A DNA stretch of 64,000 bases from Azorinus chamasolen (taxonomy: Eukaryota > Mollusca > Bivalvia > Cardiida > Solecurtidae): assembly GCA_963576725.1 (NCBI GenBank), contig OY755241.1:26014449-26078448 (forward strand). The letters are read 5' to 3'. Shown here one piece after another: positions 39,740-51,306 of this stretch. The notes under the pieces are model-generated. The model made no database searches. It was not told the origin of the DNA and was given only the letters and a program-made list of their open reading frames with translations. Position 1 is the stretch's first letter; the number at the start of each line of letters is the position of its first letter. A program made the translations under genes and the position numbers.

Positions 39740-39939
39740 TACAGTAAAACCTCTCTATAACGGCCACTAAATTGCATCAAGTATTTTGTGTTTTAGGCAG
39801 GACTGCTTAAAGCAAGGTGAAACTAAAACAGAACGCTGATATATAAGCGTTGTTTTACTTTTGCCTTGCTTTAAGTAGCCACATGCCCTAAATACCAATT
39901 AACATAATTTAGTGGCCGTTATAGAGAGGTTTACTGTAT
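39740..39939. mobile_element. FB-D element
   Basis: The ends are TACAGTAAAACCTCTCTATA and TATAGAGAGGTTTACTGTA. The core arms aaagcaaggtgaaactaaaa are intact, but the tip is altered to gctgatatataagc. Confidence 0.85.
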
Positions 39940-41416
39940 AGAGAATACATTCTGAGAGGCGGCGACGCCCTGAAAGCATGGGCAGCGAAAGGAGACAATT
40001 GCGGAATCACCTTTATTATTGAATATGTCCATGAGTCATATTTTAAAGTGCAATACTGCTCATGTCCTTAGCTATCACGGGCTTAAGGGTTGTTCTCTTA
40101 AGATTTACGATAGATCTATAATTGATATAAAGTTAATGGTCCAAGGGACAATACTCTTGTAAGCTTATTGGACACTGGTCTGAGACTGTTGCGTTGGATC
40201 TCGCACCGTAATCCTCGCGTTTCTTGGAAGTTTTCCATGTAATCGGAATCACTTTGATTTTATCATGCAGTTCTATGGTCAGTCGAAGACAATCCACGTT
40301 TCATGCGCACCGCAAACTTTGGTTTATTTTATGGTCCCCCATGCTCTGTAAGTTTTATTATTGCTTTATTATGTTGAAATATGTATTCATGCAACTGTTT
40401 GCATAAGGATATATTCTTGTCTGTAGCGCCTGATGGAGTTATTTGCATTATAAGGATTCGCGCGCTGTTGCGCAGTCATTTCTATATTTAGAATTTCAAG
40501 GACTCCCTCGCCGAATTTGTGACGTCGTTTAGTTATTATTGATTAGAGGTAAACAAGTGCAAGGTGATTCCTCGTAACAGGTTAGCACCTACATGTTGGA
40601 TCCAAATCGGTTTATATAGGCACTTGTCCGTCTTGCATCGCATTGCTTTATACAGCGTAATTATGAGATTAATATGTGCTGGTTATTATTAGCTTTTTCA
40701 AGCAGTTGTATATTCATGAATATAACTTCATGCAAGCTGTGTAGATCTGGTTACAGATCAGGTATTCTGTAAATTCAAGACTTATTTGTTTGAATAATTA
40801 AGAATTCGTTTTGCCATAAAATCTTTCAAATCTTTATAGGTGCTTTTCTATATTTGCATATAGTTCATTCCCAGGTCAGTCTTTGTAGTGGATTTGGACT
40901 AAGATTGGTCAGGGTTTACTATATGTATTTGGCGTTTATTGGTTTGTAGCGTCATTGAGTAATATTTGGTTTACATTGTGGTCAAAGCCAACAGTGTAGA
41001 GATAGATTATTCTTTAAGGTGTGTTCAAATGTCAACATTAATGTAAGAACACTGTATAGACCTGGATCATTATTATGCTTTGTCGGTTTAACAATATTAC
41101 CGGTTTTCAGAATCAAATGCGTGTATTGGCTATTCAGTACACAGTTTGGAATCAGATCTGGATCTATGCAGGGTTAATATCATAGATAATTCAGATAGAA
41201 ATATACATCAATAGTTTTGTTAATTTCAGTTTAACACCGTTTAGAGACCGAAAATACAGAGTCAGCCCCTACTTCTACCTTTTGGTTTTCTTTGGTGAAG
41301 CTATCTGCTGGTCACTTGACCTCGCGTGGCAGCATAGTGATAAAAGAGCCAACAGGACATTGGACAGCTGTACTAGCTTTCTAGACATACATAACTTTTG
41401 TGATATCACCATAGTC
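39940..41416. other. Leader region upstream of the BEL/Pao gag; LTR not resolved
   Basis: No repeat family is recognised. If the BEL/Pao element is complete on this side, its 5' LTR and primer-binding site should lie here. I could not find a matching second LTR in the window (the 3' part is missing), so no boundaries are called. Confidence 0.3.
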
Positions 41417-41493
41417 ATGGCTGAAAAACGAGAAAGGACATTGACTCCCAAGGGTGAGGAGTTTTACCAAGAACAAAGAGACAAAGTAGTGAA
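41417..41493 (+). pseudogene. BEL/Pao-type gag, N-terminal segment
   Basis: The ATG at 41417 (gtcATGG) opens MAEKRERTLTPKGEEFYQEQ, then the frame is cut at 41493 by a 4.7-kb RC element. It continues in the same frame at 46208 (the codon is split by the insertion), which shows the two parts were one gene. Confidence 0.7.
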
Positions 41494-43090
41494 CAAGAGG
41501 GCCATGAGGCCCTGAAGCGCTCACCTGAGATAACCCTAGGGGCGGGGCCATTTTTGACCACAAGAAATCATGTGGACAACCTTGGTAGAGAACCACAAGG
41601 CAAAGCAGTATGCCATTAATTAAAGGTCTAAGCCTTATGGTTTCAGAAAAAAATAATATTTCATATTTTTCCCATGAAAAACTGATAAGCCCTGAGGCAG
41701 GGCCAAGTTTCGCCCAGTGGTCAGGGTCGTAAGTTAAACATTCTTGGCAGAGGACCACAAGCCAAATCTACATATTTATAGAGGACCATTAGATTATGTT
41801 AGTCATCCCAAATATCAATGGTCTAGGCCTTACAGTTTCAGTAGATTTTCAAAAGATTTTCCAATGAAAAACTGATAAGCCCTTGAGCGGGGCCATTTTT
41901 GGCCCGGGGGTCATAATTTGAACAATATTTGTAGAGGACCATAAGATCATGCTACATACCAAATATCAAAGGTCTAGGCCTTACTGTTTCAGAGAAGAAG
42001 ATTTTTAAAGAATTTCCTATGAAAAACTGATAAGCCCTTGCACGGGGCCATAATTTGAACGCTATTTGTAGAGGACCATAAGATCATGCTACATATTAAA
42101 TATCAAAAGGTCTAGGCCTTACAGCTTCAGAGAAGAAGATATTTAAAAGATTTTCCAATGAAAAACTGATAAGCCCTTGGGCGGGGCCATTTTTGGCCCG
42201 GGGGCCATAATTTGAACAATATTTGTAGAGGACCATAAGATCATGCTACATACCAAATATCAAAGGTCTAGGCCTTACAGTTTCAGAGCAGAAGATTTTT
42301 AAAGAATTTCCTATGAAAAACTGATAAGCCCTTGCACGGGAACATTTTTGGCCCGGGGGAATAATTTGAACGCTATTTGTAGAGGACCATAAGATCATGC
42401 TACATATTAAATATCAAAAGGTCTAGGCCTTACAGCTTCAGAGAAGAAGATATTTAAAAGATTTTCCAATTAAAAACTGATAAGCCCTTGGGCGGGGCCA
42501 TTTTTGGCCCGGGGGCCATAATTTGAACAATATTTGTAGAGGACAATAAGATCATGCTACATACCAAATATCAAAGGTCTAGGCCTTACAGTTTCAGAGA
42601 AGAAGATTTTTAAAGATTTTCCTATGAAAAACTGATAAGCCCTTGGGCGGGGCCATTTTTGGCCTGGGGGTCATAATTTGAACCACTTTTGTTGAGGACC
42701 ATTAGAACAGGCTACATACCAAATATCAAAGGTCTAGGCCTTACAGTTTGAGAGAAGATTTTTAAAGATTTTCCTATGAAAAACTGATAAGCCCATGGGC
42801 GGGGCCATTTTTGGGCCGGGGGTCATAATTTGAACAATATTTGTAGAGGACCATAAGATCATGCTACATACCAAATATCAAAGGTCTAGGCCTTACAGTT
42901 TAAGAGAAGAAGATTTTTAAAGATTTTCCAAAGAAAAACTGATAAGCCCTTAGGCGGGGCCATTTTTGGCCCGGGGGTCATAATTTGAACAATCTTTGTA
43001 GAGGACCATAAGATCATGCTACATACCAAATATCAAAGGTCTAGGCCTTACAGTTTCAGAGAAGAAGATTTTTAAAGATTTTCCTATGAA

Positions 43091-45655
43091 CAAGAGGGCC
43101 ATGAGGCCCTGAAGCGCTCACCAGACATAACCCCAGGGGCGGGTCATATTTGACCACAAGAAATCATGTGTACACCCTTGGTAGAGAACCACAAGGCAAA
43201 GTAATATGCCATTAATTAAAGGTCTAAACCTTAAGGTTTCAGAGAAAGATAATATTTATATTTTTCCCATGAAAAACTGATAAGCCCTGAGGCAGGACCA
43301 AGTTTCGCCCAGTGGTCAGGGTCGTAAGTTAAACATTCTTGGCAGAGGACCACAAGCCACAGCTACATATTTGTAGAGGATCATTAGATCATGTTACATA
43401 CCAAATATTAAAGGTCTAGGCCTTACAGTTTCAGTAGATTTTTAAAGATTTTCCTATGAAAAACTGATAAGCCCTCGGGCGGGGCCATTTTTGGCTTGGG
43501 GGTCATAATTTGAACAATATTTGTGGAGGACCATACGATCATGCTACATATGAAATATCAAAGGTCTAGGCCTTACAGTTTCAGAGAAGAAGATTTTTAA
43601 AGATTTTCCTATGAAAAACTGATAAGCCCTTGGGCGGGGCCATTTTTGGCCCGAGGATCATAATTTGAACAACTTTTGTACAGGACCATGAGATCATGCT
43701 ACATACAAAATAACAAAAGTCTAGGCCTTACAGTTTCCGAGAAGAAGATTTTTAAAGCTTTTCCTATGAAAAACTGATAAGCCCTTGGGCGGGGCCAATT
43801 TTTGTGCCCGGGGGTCATAATTTGAACAATATTTGTAGAGGATCATAAGATCATGCTACATACGAAATATCAAAGGTCTAGGCCTTACAGTTTCAGAAAA
43901 GAAGATTTTTGAAGATTTTCCTATGAAAAACTGATAAGCCCTTGGGCGGGGCCATTTTTGGCCCCGGGGTCATAATTTGAACAACTTTAGTAAAGGACCA
44001 TAAGATCATGCTACATACGAAATATCAAAGGTCTAGGCCTTACAGTTTCAGAGAAGAAGATTTTTAAAGATTTTCCTATGAAAAACTGATAAGCCCTTGG
44101 GCGGGGCCATTTTTGGCCCAGGGGTCATTATTTGAACATTCTTTATAGAGGACCATAAGATCATGCTACATACCAAATATCAAAGTTCTAGGCCTTACAG
44201 TTTCAGAGAAGAAGATTTTTAAAGATTTTCCAATGAAAAACTGATAAGCCCTTGGGCGGGGCCAATTTTGGCCCGGGGGTCATAATTTGAACAATCTTTG
44301 TAGAATGAATGAATGAATGAATGGTGTTTTACGGCCCATCGACACTGATGGTCATATAGAGCCGAATAAATAATGTAAATAAAACTATATGATGAAATCA
44401 AATAAAGACAATCTCACTAGATTATGTAAATGTCAGTCCCGATCAACAGGATTGTAAATAAAATAAGGACAAAACATAATCGACATTCTAAAAATATACC
44501 TTTTAAATTTTAGAATATATATTAATGGCTTTTAAAAAATCAAATATTTTTGGTATTTCTACCAGCTCAAACAGTTCCCTCAGGGAATCTGCTTGAAAGA
44601 ACCTATCTCTGATTAAGATTAAATCAGGACATTCAATGAGAATGTGCTGAATTGTATAAGGCTCAAAACAAAATAAACATTCAGGTTGAACTTCACCTTT
44701 CAGTAAAAATGAATGAGTTAAAAAAGAATGTCCAATTCTTATTCTCGCCAATACGACCTCATCACGCCGAATTGGCAAGCATGAACAAAAATGTTCACCT
44801 AAAATAGGTTTCACAGCATGGAGCTTGTTATGAATTTCCTCATTCCAAGACTCCTGCCATTTATATAGAATATGTCTAGTAATTTGTGGTTTGAAATCCG
44901 AATACGGTAATCTCATATCAGATTCAGGCGATTCAAGCGCAGACTTCGCTGCAAGGTCCGCCCTCTCGTTGCCCTGTATTCCACAATGACTAGGTATCCA
45001 ACAAAATATTACATCTTTTGAATTAGACATTTCATGGTATTTTAAAACAAGTTTTTTAATAAGAACATTTTTTGTAGAACATTTACTCAGTGATTGTAAA
45101 ACTGATAAGCCCATGGGCGGGGCCATTTTTGGGCCGGGGGTCATAATTTGAACAATATTTGTAGAGGACCATAAGATCATGCTACATACCAAATATCAAT
45201 GGTCTAGGACAGAACGGTTTCAGAGAAGAAGATTTTTAAAGATTTTCATATATTACCATATATGGAAAAAATGACCACGCCCTCTGGCGGCCATGTGTTT
45301 TGCCGGATCAAAATTATTTTAACAACTTTTAAAGTCTATCAACTGAGAAACATTTTGGTGAAAACTATATTCAAATCGGACAAGTCATTCTGGAGAAGAA
45401 GATTTTTCTAGATATTGCGTACAGTTGCCATGGCAACAAGACCGATGGCCCCGCCCACTATCTTTTAACAGCTTTTGAAGCACCCACCCACAGTATGTAT
45501 CTGACCAAGTTTGGTTACAATTGGGCAGTCGGTTTCAGAGAAGAAGTCGTTTGAAATTGTTGACGGACAGACAGACGGACAGACTGACAGACGGACGACG
45601 GACACAGGGGTATCACAATAGCTCACCTTGAGCACTTTGTGCTCTGGTGAGCTAA
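43091..45655 (+). mobile_element. RC-type element nested in the RC element above
   Basis: It begins CAAGAGGGCCATGAGGCCCT and ends gagcactttgtgctctggtgagCTAA. The flanks cctatgaa and aaattgataag rejoin an array unit. Its 5' 400 bp are about 95% identical to the start of the outer element, so it is a recent relative. Confidence 0.85.
44304..45100 (-). pseudogene. NL1 LINE fragment: RNase H C-terminal half and 3' end
   Basis: The minus frame (about 44503-45098) includes WIPSHCGIQGNERADLAAKS, carrying the conserved RNase H His and final Asp. It then has RIGHSFLTHSFLLKGEVQP, and CLFCFEPYTIQHILIEC, a CxxC...H...C zinc-knuckle-like motif typical of I-like LINE C-termini. The 3' end is the tail cggcccatcgacactgatgg, then GAAT repeats (44304-44325). 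It is 5'-truncated at about 45100 and otherwise uninterrupted over about 195 codons. Confidence 0.85.
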
Positions 45656-46207
45656 AAATTGATAAGCCCTTGGGCGGGGCCATTTTTGGCCCGGGGGTCA
45701 TAATTTGAACCACTTTTGTTGAGGACCATTAGATCATGCTACATACCAAATATCAAAGGTCTAAGCTTTACAGTTTCAGAGAAGATTTTTAAAGATTTTC
45801 CTATGAAAATTCCATATTACCATATGTGGAAAAAATGACCACGCCCTCTGGCGGCCATGTTTTTTGCCGGATCAAAATTCTTTTAACAACTTTTGAAGGC
45901 TATCTCCTGAGAAACATTTTGGTGAAAAATATATTCAAATCGAACAAGTCATTCTGGAGAAGAAGATTTTTCTAGATATTGTGTACGGTTGCCATGGCAA
46001 CAAGACCGATGGCCCCACCCACTACCTTTTAACAACTTTTGAAGCACCCACCCGCAGTATGTATCTGACCAAGTTTGGTTACAATTGGGCAGTCGGTTTC
46101 AGAGAAGAGGTCGTTTGAAATTGTTGACGGACAGACAGACAGACGGACGCCGGACACAGGGGTATCACAATAGCTCACCTTGAGCACTTTGTGCTCTGGT
46201 GAGCTAA

Positions 46208-47575
46208 AAAGGTTCAAATTTCTGAGGATGTAGTCAGAGACCTCATAGCACAAAAAAGAAACATAAACACTAGTGATTCATCTAACGTTAAATCCTATAT
46301 TGAGAGCCTAAAGAGTGCAAGAAATCACTTTTCAATTGCGATAGACGAATTCTCTCAGTTTCTAACCAGAGCAAATACAGCAGAGAGTGTTCAAGAATGT
46401 GAAATAGTTAATGCTGGTGCTAGAATTTTAGGACAGGACATAGTCAAGATATTAGAACAGTTAATCACATTCATAAGTCCATCGCGGACATCGAGCCAGA
46501 GAACGAGTGCATAAGAGAAAAGGGCTCGTGCTGAGGCTGTGCGTGCTCGACTATAGTACGCGAAACGGGAAGCGGAGATGAAGAAAGCCGCAGCTGCAAT
46601 TGATGCAGACTTAATAGTATTACGAGAAGAAAAAGAAGCTGCAGCCACAGACATTGAGGCTACATATCTCGAAGAGCAAGAAAGAGACATTCCTCTAATT
46701 GATATTCCATATCAGAATCCAGAAGAAAGATCTAAAGAGTATGTTGAAGATCTAAATCCAAAGGACAGTGATAGAGTGACACACGAACCGGTAGTAAGTG
46801 ATATCATACAGCATAGTGTGGTTGAAACTGTCACTAGTGCTTATTCTGGCATGCCCACTGTGAGTCCTGGTATGCCTGTATCAACTTCGTTTACGACGGA
46901 CAACACAAGAGTGATTGTGCCGGACACTTTCGTGCCTCGAACACCTGAACGGTCTCCAATCGTGAATACAGTCAATTCAGTGCAGAACGGTTCTTTGTTA
47001 AATCCAGTGCCCGCCCAAAGTTCTTACACTGACACTCTCACGAGTTTTTTGTTACGCAAGGAGTTATTGCCCAGAAGACTGCAGAAATTTAATGAAAAGC
47101 CGCAGTCATTTCATATGTGGAAAACGACATTCAAAACTGTGATAAGTGACTTTAAGGCTACACCTGAAGAAGAAATGGACTTCCTTGTGAGCCATCTAGG
47201 AAATGAAAGTCAAGTGTGGGCTGAAAGTTTACCCGTTGCCAATGCAGCAGATCCGCGGCGTGGTTTGGATTTAATTTGGGAAGGGTTGGAACATTGTTAC
47301 GGTTCTCCAGAGAAAATTGAGGCTTCATTGAAGATTCGGATAGAGAATTTTCCCCAACTCACGAACAGAGACGCCAGAAAACTTTATGAACTGGGTGACC
47401 TTTTGCTTGAAATTCAGTCGATTAAGAGTGAAACAAAGTATTCTTCTCAGTTTGCCATGTTCGACTCTTCCCCAGGGGTTAACCAAATTGTGGCGAAGCT
47501 CCCATATAGTATGCAGCAAAAGTGGATATCTCGTGCATCAAAATACAAGAAAGACAAATGTGATGTTTCCACCCT
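46208..47575 (+). pseudogene. BEL/Pao gag, DUF1759-like capsid region
   Basis: It continues from 41493 in frame. In-frame stops occur at 46512 (TAA) and 46554 (TAG); the frame is then open from 46578. The segment FNEKPQSFHMWKTTFKTVIS followed by MDFLVSHLGNESQVWAESLP and LEHCYGSPEKIEASLKIRI matches the DUF1759/Pao gag pattern (a W-x-x-F-x-x-x-I helix, then a L..hL.g.A block). An Ala/Glu/Lys-rich coiled-coil-like stretch precedes it (about residues 1-40 of the open segment). A frameshift near 47530-47575 moves the reading to the next frame. Two stops and a shift mean it is not functional. Confidence 0.8.
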
Positions 47576-48048
47576 TTTCTGTCCTTGTAGACTTTGTAAA
47601 AGACATGAGTAAGACCTACAACGATCCCGCGTTCCAGATAAGTTCTGTCAGCTCAAGTGAACGACCCAAGAACAGCCAAAGGTATTCAAAGTCATATAAT
47701 ACTCGAGCAATGAACGTTAAGACTAGCAGAGCTCAGATTGTGAACAGGAAAACTGCAGTTAATGACAGTAAAAGTGAAAGTTCAGTCAAAGCATTCGAAA
47801 GGAGTGAGCAAAAGAGATGCCCAATCCATCATGCAGGACACAGTCTACTCGAATGCAATTCCTTCAGACAGAAAACCATGGAAGCCCGTTGTGCCTTCCT
47901 GAAAGAGAAAGGCATATGCTACAGATGTCTTTTAACTATTCAACTTTTAAAACTAAAAGCACTACAATTCATGATTTCAAAGATCTTAGACTTTACTCCA
48001 TACATAGATTTTGTTAAACGTTTTAGGACTAATGAATATGCATTATAA
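47540..48048 (+). pseudogene. BEL/Pao gag, zinc-knuckle part, frameshifted
   Basis: In the shifted frame FVKDMSKTYNDPAFQISSV continues the gag. Near 47815-47935 it reads CPIHHAGHSLLECNSF, then CAFLKEKGICYRCL, the C-x-x-H...H...C / C-x-x-C pattern that precedes protease in BEL/Pao polyproteins. Homology stops right after the last CxxC. No protease, reverse transcriptase or integrase follows, because the sequence is replaced by unrelated DNA and an NL2 tail from 48085. Confidence 0.75.
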
Positions 48049-48084
48049 CTTTAATAACCGTACCTATTTCAGGATAACTTTGTG

Positions 48085-48507
48085 CAGAGTGAGTGAGTGA
48101 GTTTGGTTTTACGGCACCGCGACACTAAGTAGGTCATATAGCGCCAATGACGAAAATTATGATGAAACAATGAAAATCAATAAAAAATCTCGATCAACGA
48201 GTATGTAAATCATTAAAATATACGAAGATGAAAATGTAGAAAGGAATACAGAAATAAAATAAAATAATAATAATAATAGAACTGGTTAAACAGATTTATA
48301 TTTTAGAATAAAGACCAGTTTCTTTCAAAAACGAAATTATATTCTCGTACGGAACTGTATTAAATAACTGTTGCATAGAATCAACAGAAAAGTATTTATG
48401 TCTTATTATAGAAAGGTCAATACATTCAATCAAAAAATGTTTTACTGTGTATGGCTCTTGACAGAAGACACATTCTGGTGGAATTTCGCGCTTTAATAAA
48501 TAGGAAT
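48085..48507 (-). mobile_element. NL2 LINE, 3' end fragment
   Basis: The tail (gagtgagtgagtgag at 48089 on, i.e. ACTC repeats on the minus strand) is followed by tttacggcaccgcgacacta, aggtcatatagcgcc, the 3' UTR and the C-terminal coding end. It truncates at about 48507, directly against the tail of the next NL2 copy, to which it is about 97% identical. Confidence 0.85.
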
Positions 48508-48711
48508 GAGTGAGTGAGTGAGTTGGGTTTTACGGCACCGCGACACTAAATAGGTCATATAGCGCCAATGACGAAAATTATGATGAAACGATGAAAATCA
48601 ATAAAAAATCTCGATCAACGAGGATGTAAATCATTAAAATATACGAAGATGAAAATGCAGAAAGGAACACAGAAATAAAGTAATAATAATAATAGAACTG
48701 GTTAAACAGAT

Positions 48712-48966
48712 TTATATTTTAGAATAAAGACCAGTCTCTTTCAAAAACGAAATTATATTCTCATACGGAACTGTATTAAATAACTGTTGCATAGAATCAA
48801 CAGAAAAGTATTTATGTCTTATTATAGAAAGGTCAATACATTCAATCAAAAAATGTTTTACCGTGTATGGTTCTTGACAGAAGACACATTCTGGTTGAAT
48901 TTCGCGCTTTAGTAAATAGGAGTGAGTAATATGAGAGTGTCCGATGCGACAGCGAGCTAGGACCAC
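48712..48966 (-). pseudogene. NL2 C-terminal zinc-knuckle region
   Basis: ARCRIGHSHITHSYLLKREI, then CVFCQEPYTVKHFLIEC (CxxC-H-C) and a short tail ending ETGLYSKI. It corresponds to the NL1 C-terminus at 44503-44780 with about 55% similarity by eye, so NL1 and NL2 are sister families. Confidence 0.8.
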
Positions 48967-49003
48967 CTCATCTCTTCGTACAGCTCTATAATTTAAAAGA
49001 GAA

Positions 49004-49297
49004 TCACCAATGGTTGGTTTGATAGCATGAAGTTATGTTAACATTGCTGTCCCAAGAAACCTGCCATTTGGAACATGTTTGCTGTTTAATCAATGGTTTA
49101 AAATCAGTATATGGTATTTTGAAAACTGCCTCATTTAGATTCAGGGATGACTTGGCCGTTTTATCTGCCTCTTCATTTCCCCGAATTCCAACATGACTAG
49201 GTAGCCAACAGAAAACAATATTGTTCGACAGAGATAATTTATGGTGTTTAAGAAGAATTTGCTGAACTAATGGGTTTTTCATATTTCTGTTGTTCAA
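49004..49297 (-). pseudogene. NL2 RNase H, C-terminal part
   Basis: Continues RNase H in another frame: NIVFCWLPSHVGIRGNEEAD carries the conserved His and last Asp. It then has FKPLIKQQTCSKWQVSWDS. A break near 49030 ends the frame. Confidence 0.8.
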
Positions 49298-50393
49298 CGC
49301 TTGAAGAACAGAGAGCGAGTCTGAAAAAATTAATGTATTTGTTCATATTGTGCACCGATATGAATCGAAGGGCAAGGTCAATTGCTTGGACTTCAGCTGT
49401 AAATATGGAAGATTTGTCGGGTAGTCTTACTTTAGAGGTATGAAATTTACTGACAGATGCACAACCGACTTTATTTCCATCTTTAGAACCATCAGTGTAT
49501 ATGGGAATATGGTCAGGATACTGTGATTTAAGTTCTTCAAATTCGGATTGAAATTCTAGTGCATTTGTAGAAGACTTTTGTTTTGAAGCCAGATGTAAGA
49601 AAACATTAGGTTGTTTGATAGTCCATGGCGCAATGTTTGAAACTTTATGTTGCCTAACAGAATCCATTCTCAGACCTGCCTCGTCAATTGCCGATCTAAG
49701 ACGGAGACCGATAGGCTTTATAGCATTAGGTTTCCTTTCATAAAGCATTTCATATTTGGGTTCAAAAATTATTTCATTAGCAGGATTGGTAGGATTTGCT
49801 TTCACTTTAGTAACATAATTAAGAGCTAATTGCTCTCTTCGAATGTATAAAGATGGTTCATTTGCTTCTACTAAAAGACTTTCGATTGGTGAGGTTTTAA
49901 AAGCACCAAGGGAAAGCCGAAGTCCTTGATGGTGAATGGGGTCAACAATCTTCAGGTAAGACTTTCTAGCTGATCCATATACAATGCATCCATAGTCCAG
50001 TTTAGAACGAATTAATGATCGGTAAAGGCGCAGCAGCACTTTCCGATCAGCTCCCCATTCAGTGTGAGCTAAAACTCGAAGATTAAGAGATTTAAGAGAT
50101 TTTGTTTTCAAATGCTTAATATGATGTATAAATGTTAACTTTTTGTCAAATATAAGTCCTAAAAATTTGGCTTGATCAACCACAGGGATTTGAATATTAT
50201 TAAGATTTAAAACGGGGTCTTGGTGACAATTTCGTAACTGACAAAAATGAACACATTGCGTTTTTGACGTTGAAAATTTAAAGCCATTCTCATTATTCCA
50301 TGTTTCAAGTTTGTTGAGACATTGTTGAAGTTGTCTTTCAATAGTATGCATATTTTTGGAGCGATAACATATTAAAAAATCATCTACATACAA
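49248..50393 (-). pseudogene. NL2 reverse transcriptase motif C, thumb, and RNase H start
   Basis: It opens with YVDDFLICYRSKNM (catalytic YVDD box). It continues through KFLGLIFDKKLTFIHHI and LRVLAHTEWGADRKVLLRLY, and RSKLDYGCIVYGSA of the connector. RNase H begins at IPIYTDGSKDGNKVGCA (first Asp) and FTAEVQAIDLAL (Glu). A frameshift at about 49330 removes the rest to another frame. Length between YVDD and RNase H is usual for the group. Confidence 0.85.
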
Positions 50394-50433
50394 AGAACAG
50401 TCAACACCTGAATTTAAACATTTGACAATATTA

Positions 50434-51069
50434 TTAATTTTTAAACCAAATAAAGGTTACAGATAAAATGCTTCCTTGAGGGACACCCTCTTCCTGCTGT
50501 TGTGAGTCAGAGAGTGTCGCCCCAACTCGCACTTTAAAATTTCTGTCAGAAAGGAAATCCGCAATGAAAGTAGGTAGCCTACCTTTCAGACCTAGATCTT
50601 TCAGGTCTTTCATAATTCCGTACTTCCATGTTGTATCGTAGGCTTTTTCCATATAAAAAAATACTGCAACAAGATGTTCTTTTTTAATAAAAGCATCACG
50701 AATAAATGATTCTAAACGGACAAGATGGTCGTTTGTACTACGTTGATTTCTAAAACCACTTTGAAAGTTAGTTATAAGATTGTTAGATTCCAGAAACCAA
50801 ACAAGACGTGCATTAATCATTCTTTCAAGTGTCTTACAGACACAACTAGTAAGAGCGATAGGGCGATAATTAGTAGGATTAGATGCATCCTTACCTGGCT
50901 TTGCAACAGGGACAACAATAGCCTCCTTCCATGAAGGTGGAAGGACACCAGAATCCCAGATATGGTTAAAAATTGATAAAAGTGCTTGCAAAGATACATC
51001 AGGTAAATGTTTTAAAAGCTGATAATGTATGTCGTCTGGTCCTGTAGCAGTATCAGATGACTTGCTCAA
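50434..51069 (-). pseudogene. NL2 reverse transcriptase, N-terminal part
   Basis: It contains GPDDIHYQLLKHLP, WKEAIVVPVAKPGKD, NYRPIALTSCVCKTLERMI, FQSGFRNQRSTNDHL and GVPQGSILS, which are RT fingers/palm blocks 1 to motif B in order. Motif A reads FFYMEKAYDTTW, where family members have Asp at the third position, so the first catalytic Asp is replaced by Tyr. The frame shifts after GVPQGS. The annotated Met is arbitrary because the element is 5'-truncated. Confidence 0.85.
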
Positions 51070-51074
51070 AGAAT

Positions 51075-51210
51075 CCTTTGTGCAGACCGAGGTCAGACAT
51101 CCTATAGGAGTGAGTGAGTGAGTTGGGTTTTACGGCACCGCGACACTAAGGGAAATTATGATGAAACGATAGGAGCTAACTGATCTGGGTCTATACTGTT
51201 CGCAGATGTA
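51075..51210 (+). mobile_element. FB-A-like palindrome split at its centre by a LINE scrap
   Basis: The left arm gtgcagaccgaggtcagacatcctatagga and the right arm ataggagctaactgatctgggtc are separated by 58 bp. Joined, they make a standard FB-A-type core. Confidence 0.7.
51111..51168 (-). mobile_element. 58-bp NL2 3'-end insertion with target duplication
   Basis: tgagtgagtgagttgggttt, tacggcaccgcgacactaag, ggaaattatgatgaaacg is the extreme 3' end of NL2 with an internal deletion. ATAGGAG flanks both sides (51104-51110 and 51169-51175), a 7-bp target duplication. Confidence 0.75.
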
Positions 51211-51306
51211 TTTGAATGCATATTTATGTATCTAAAGTAAGATGCTAAGTACTCTTGCCAACTGATCTTTCATGTTATGATCGGGGACGAGCTTGTTCTC
51301 CATCAT

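Larger units (their letters stand above)
41494..46207 (+). mobile_element. RC-type array element inserted in the BEL/Pao gag
   Basis: It begins CAAGAGGGCCATGAGGCCCT and ends gagcactttgtgctctggtgagCTAA. The host flanks GTGAA and AAAGG keep the gag frame when joined. The interior is about 15 units of about 155 bp beginning aactgataagcccttgggcg, plus a 3' region with ttgccatggcaacaagaccg and a CpG-rich segment with ttgttgacggacagacagacg. It contains another RC element (43091-45655), which in turn holds an NL1 fragment. Confidence 0.85.
48508..51075 (-). mobile_element. NL2 LINE, longest copy (RT to 3' end, 5'-truncated)
   Basis: Reading right to left: reverse transcriptase (51069-50434, then 50393 on), RNase H (about 49520-49100), the C-terminal zinc-knuckle region (48966-48712), the 3' UTR and an ACTC-repeat tail at 48508. 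RT plus RNase H without integrase, and a simple-repeat tail, place it in the I-like LINE group. The endonuclease and ORF1 are absent. At least three frame breaks occur. Confidence 0.85.

Noticed and set aside
39940..41416. 5' LTR of the BEL/Pao element
   Set aside because: No second copy in the window to define it, and no primer-binding site I could place with confidence.
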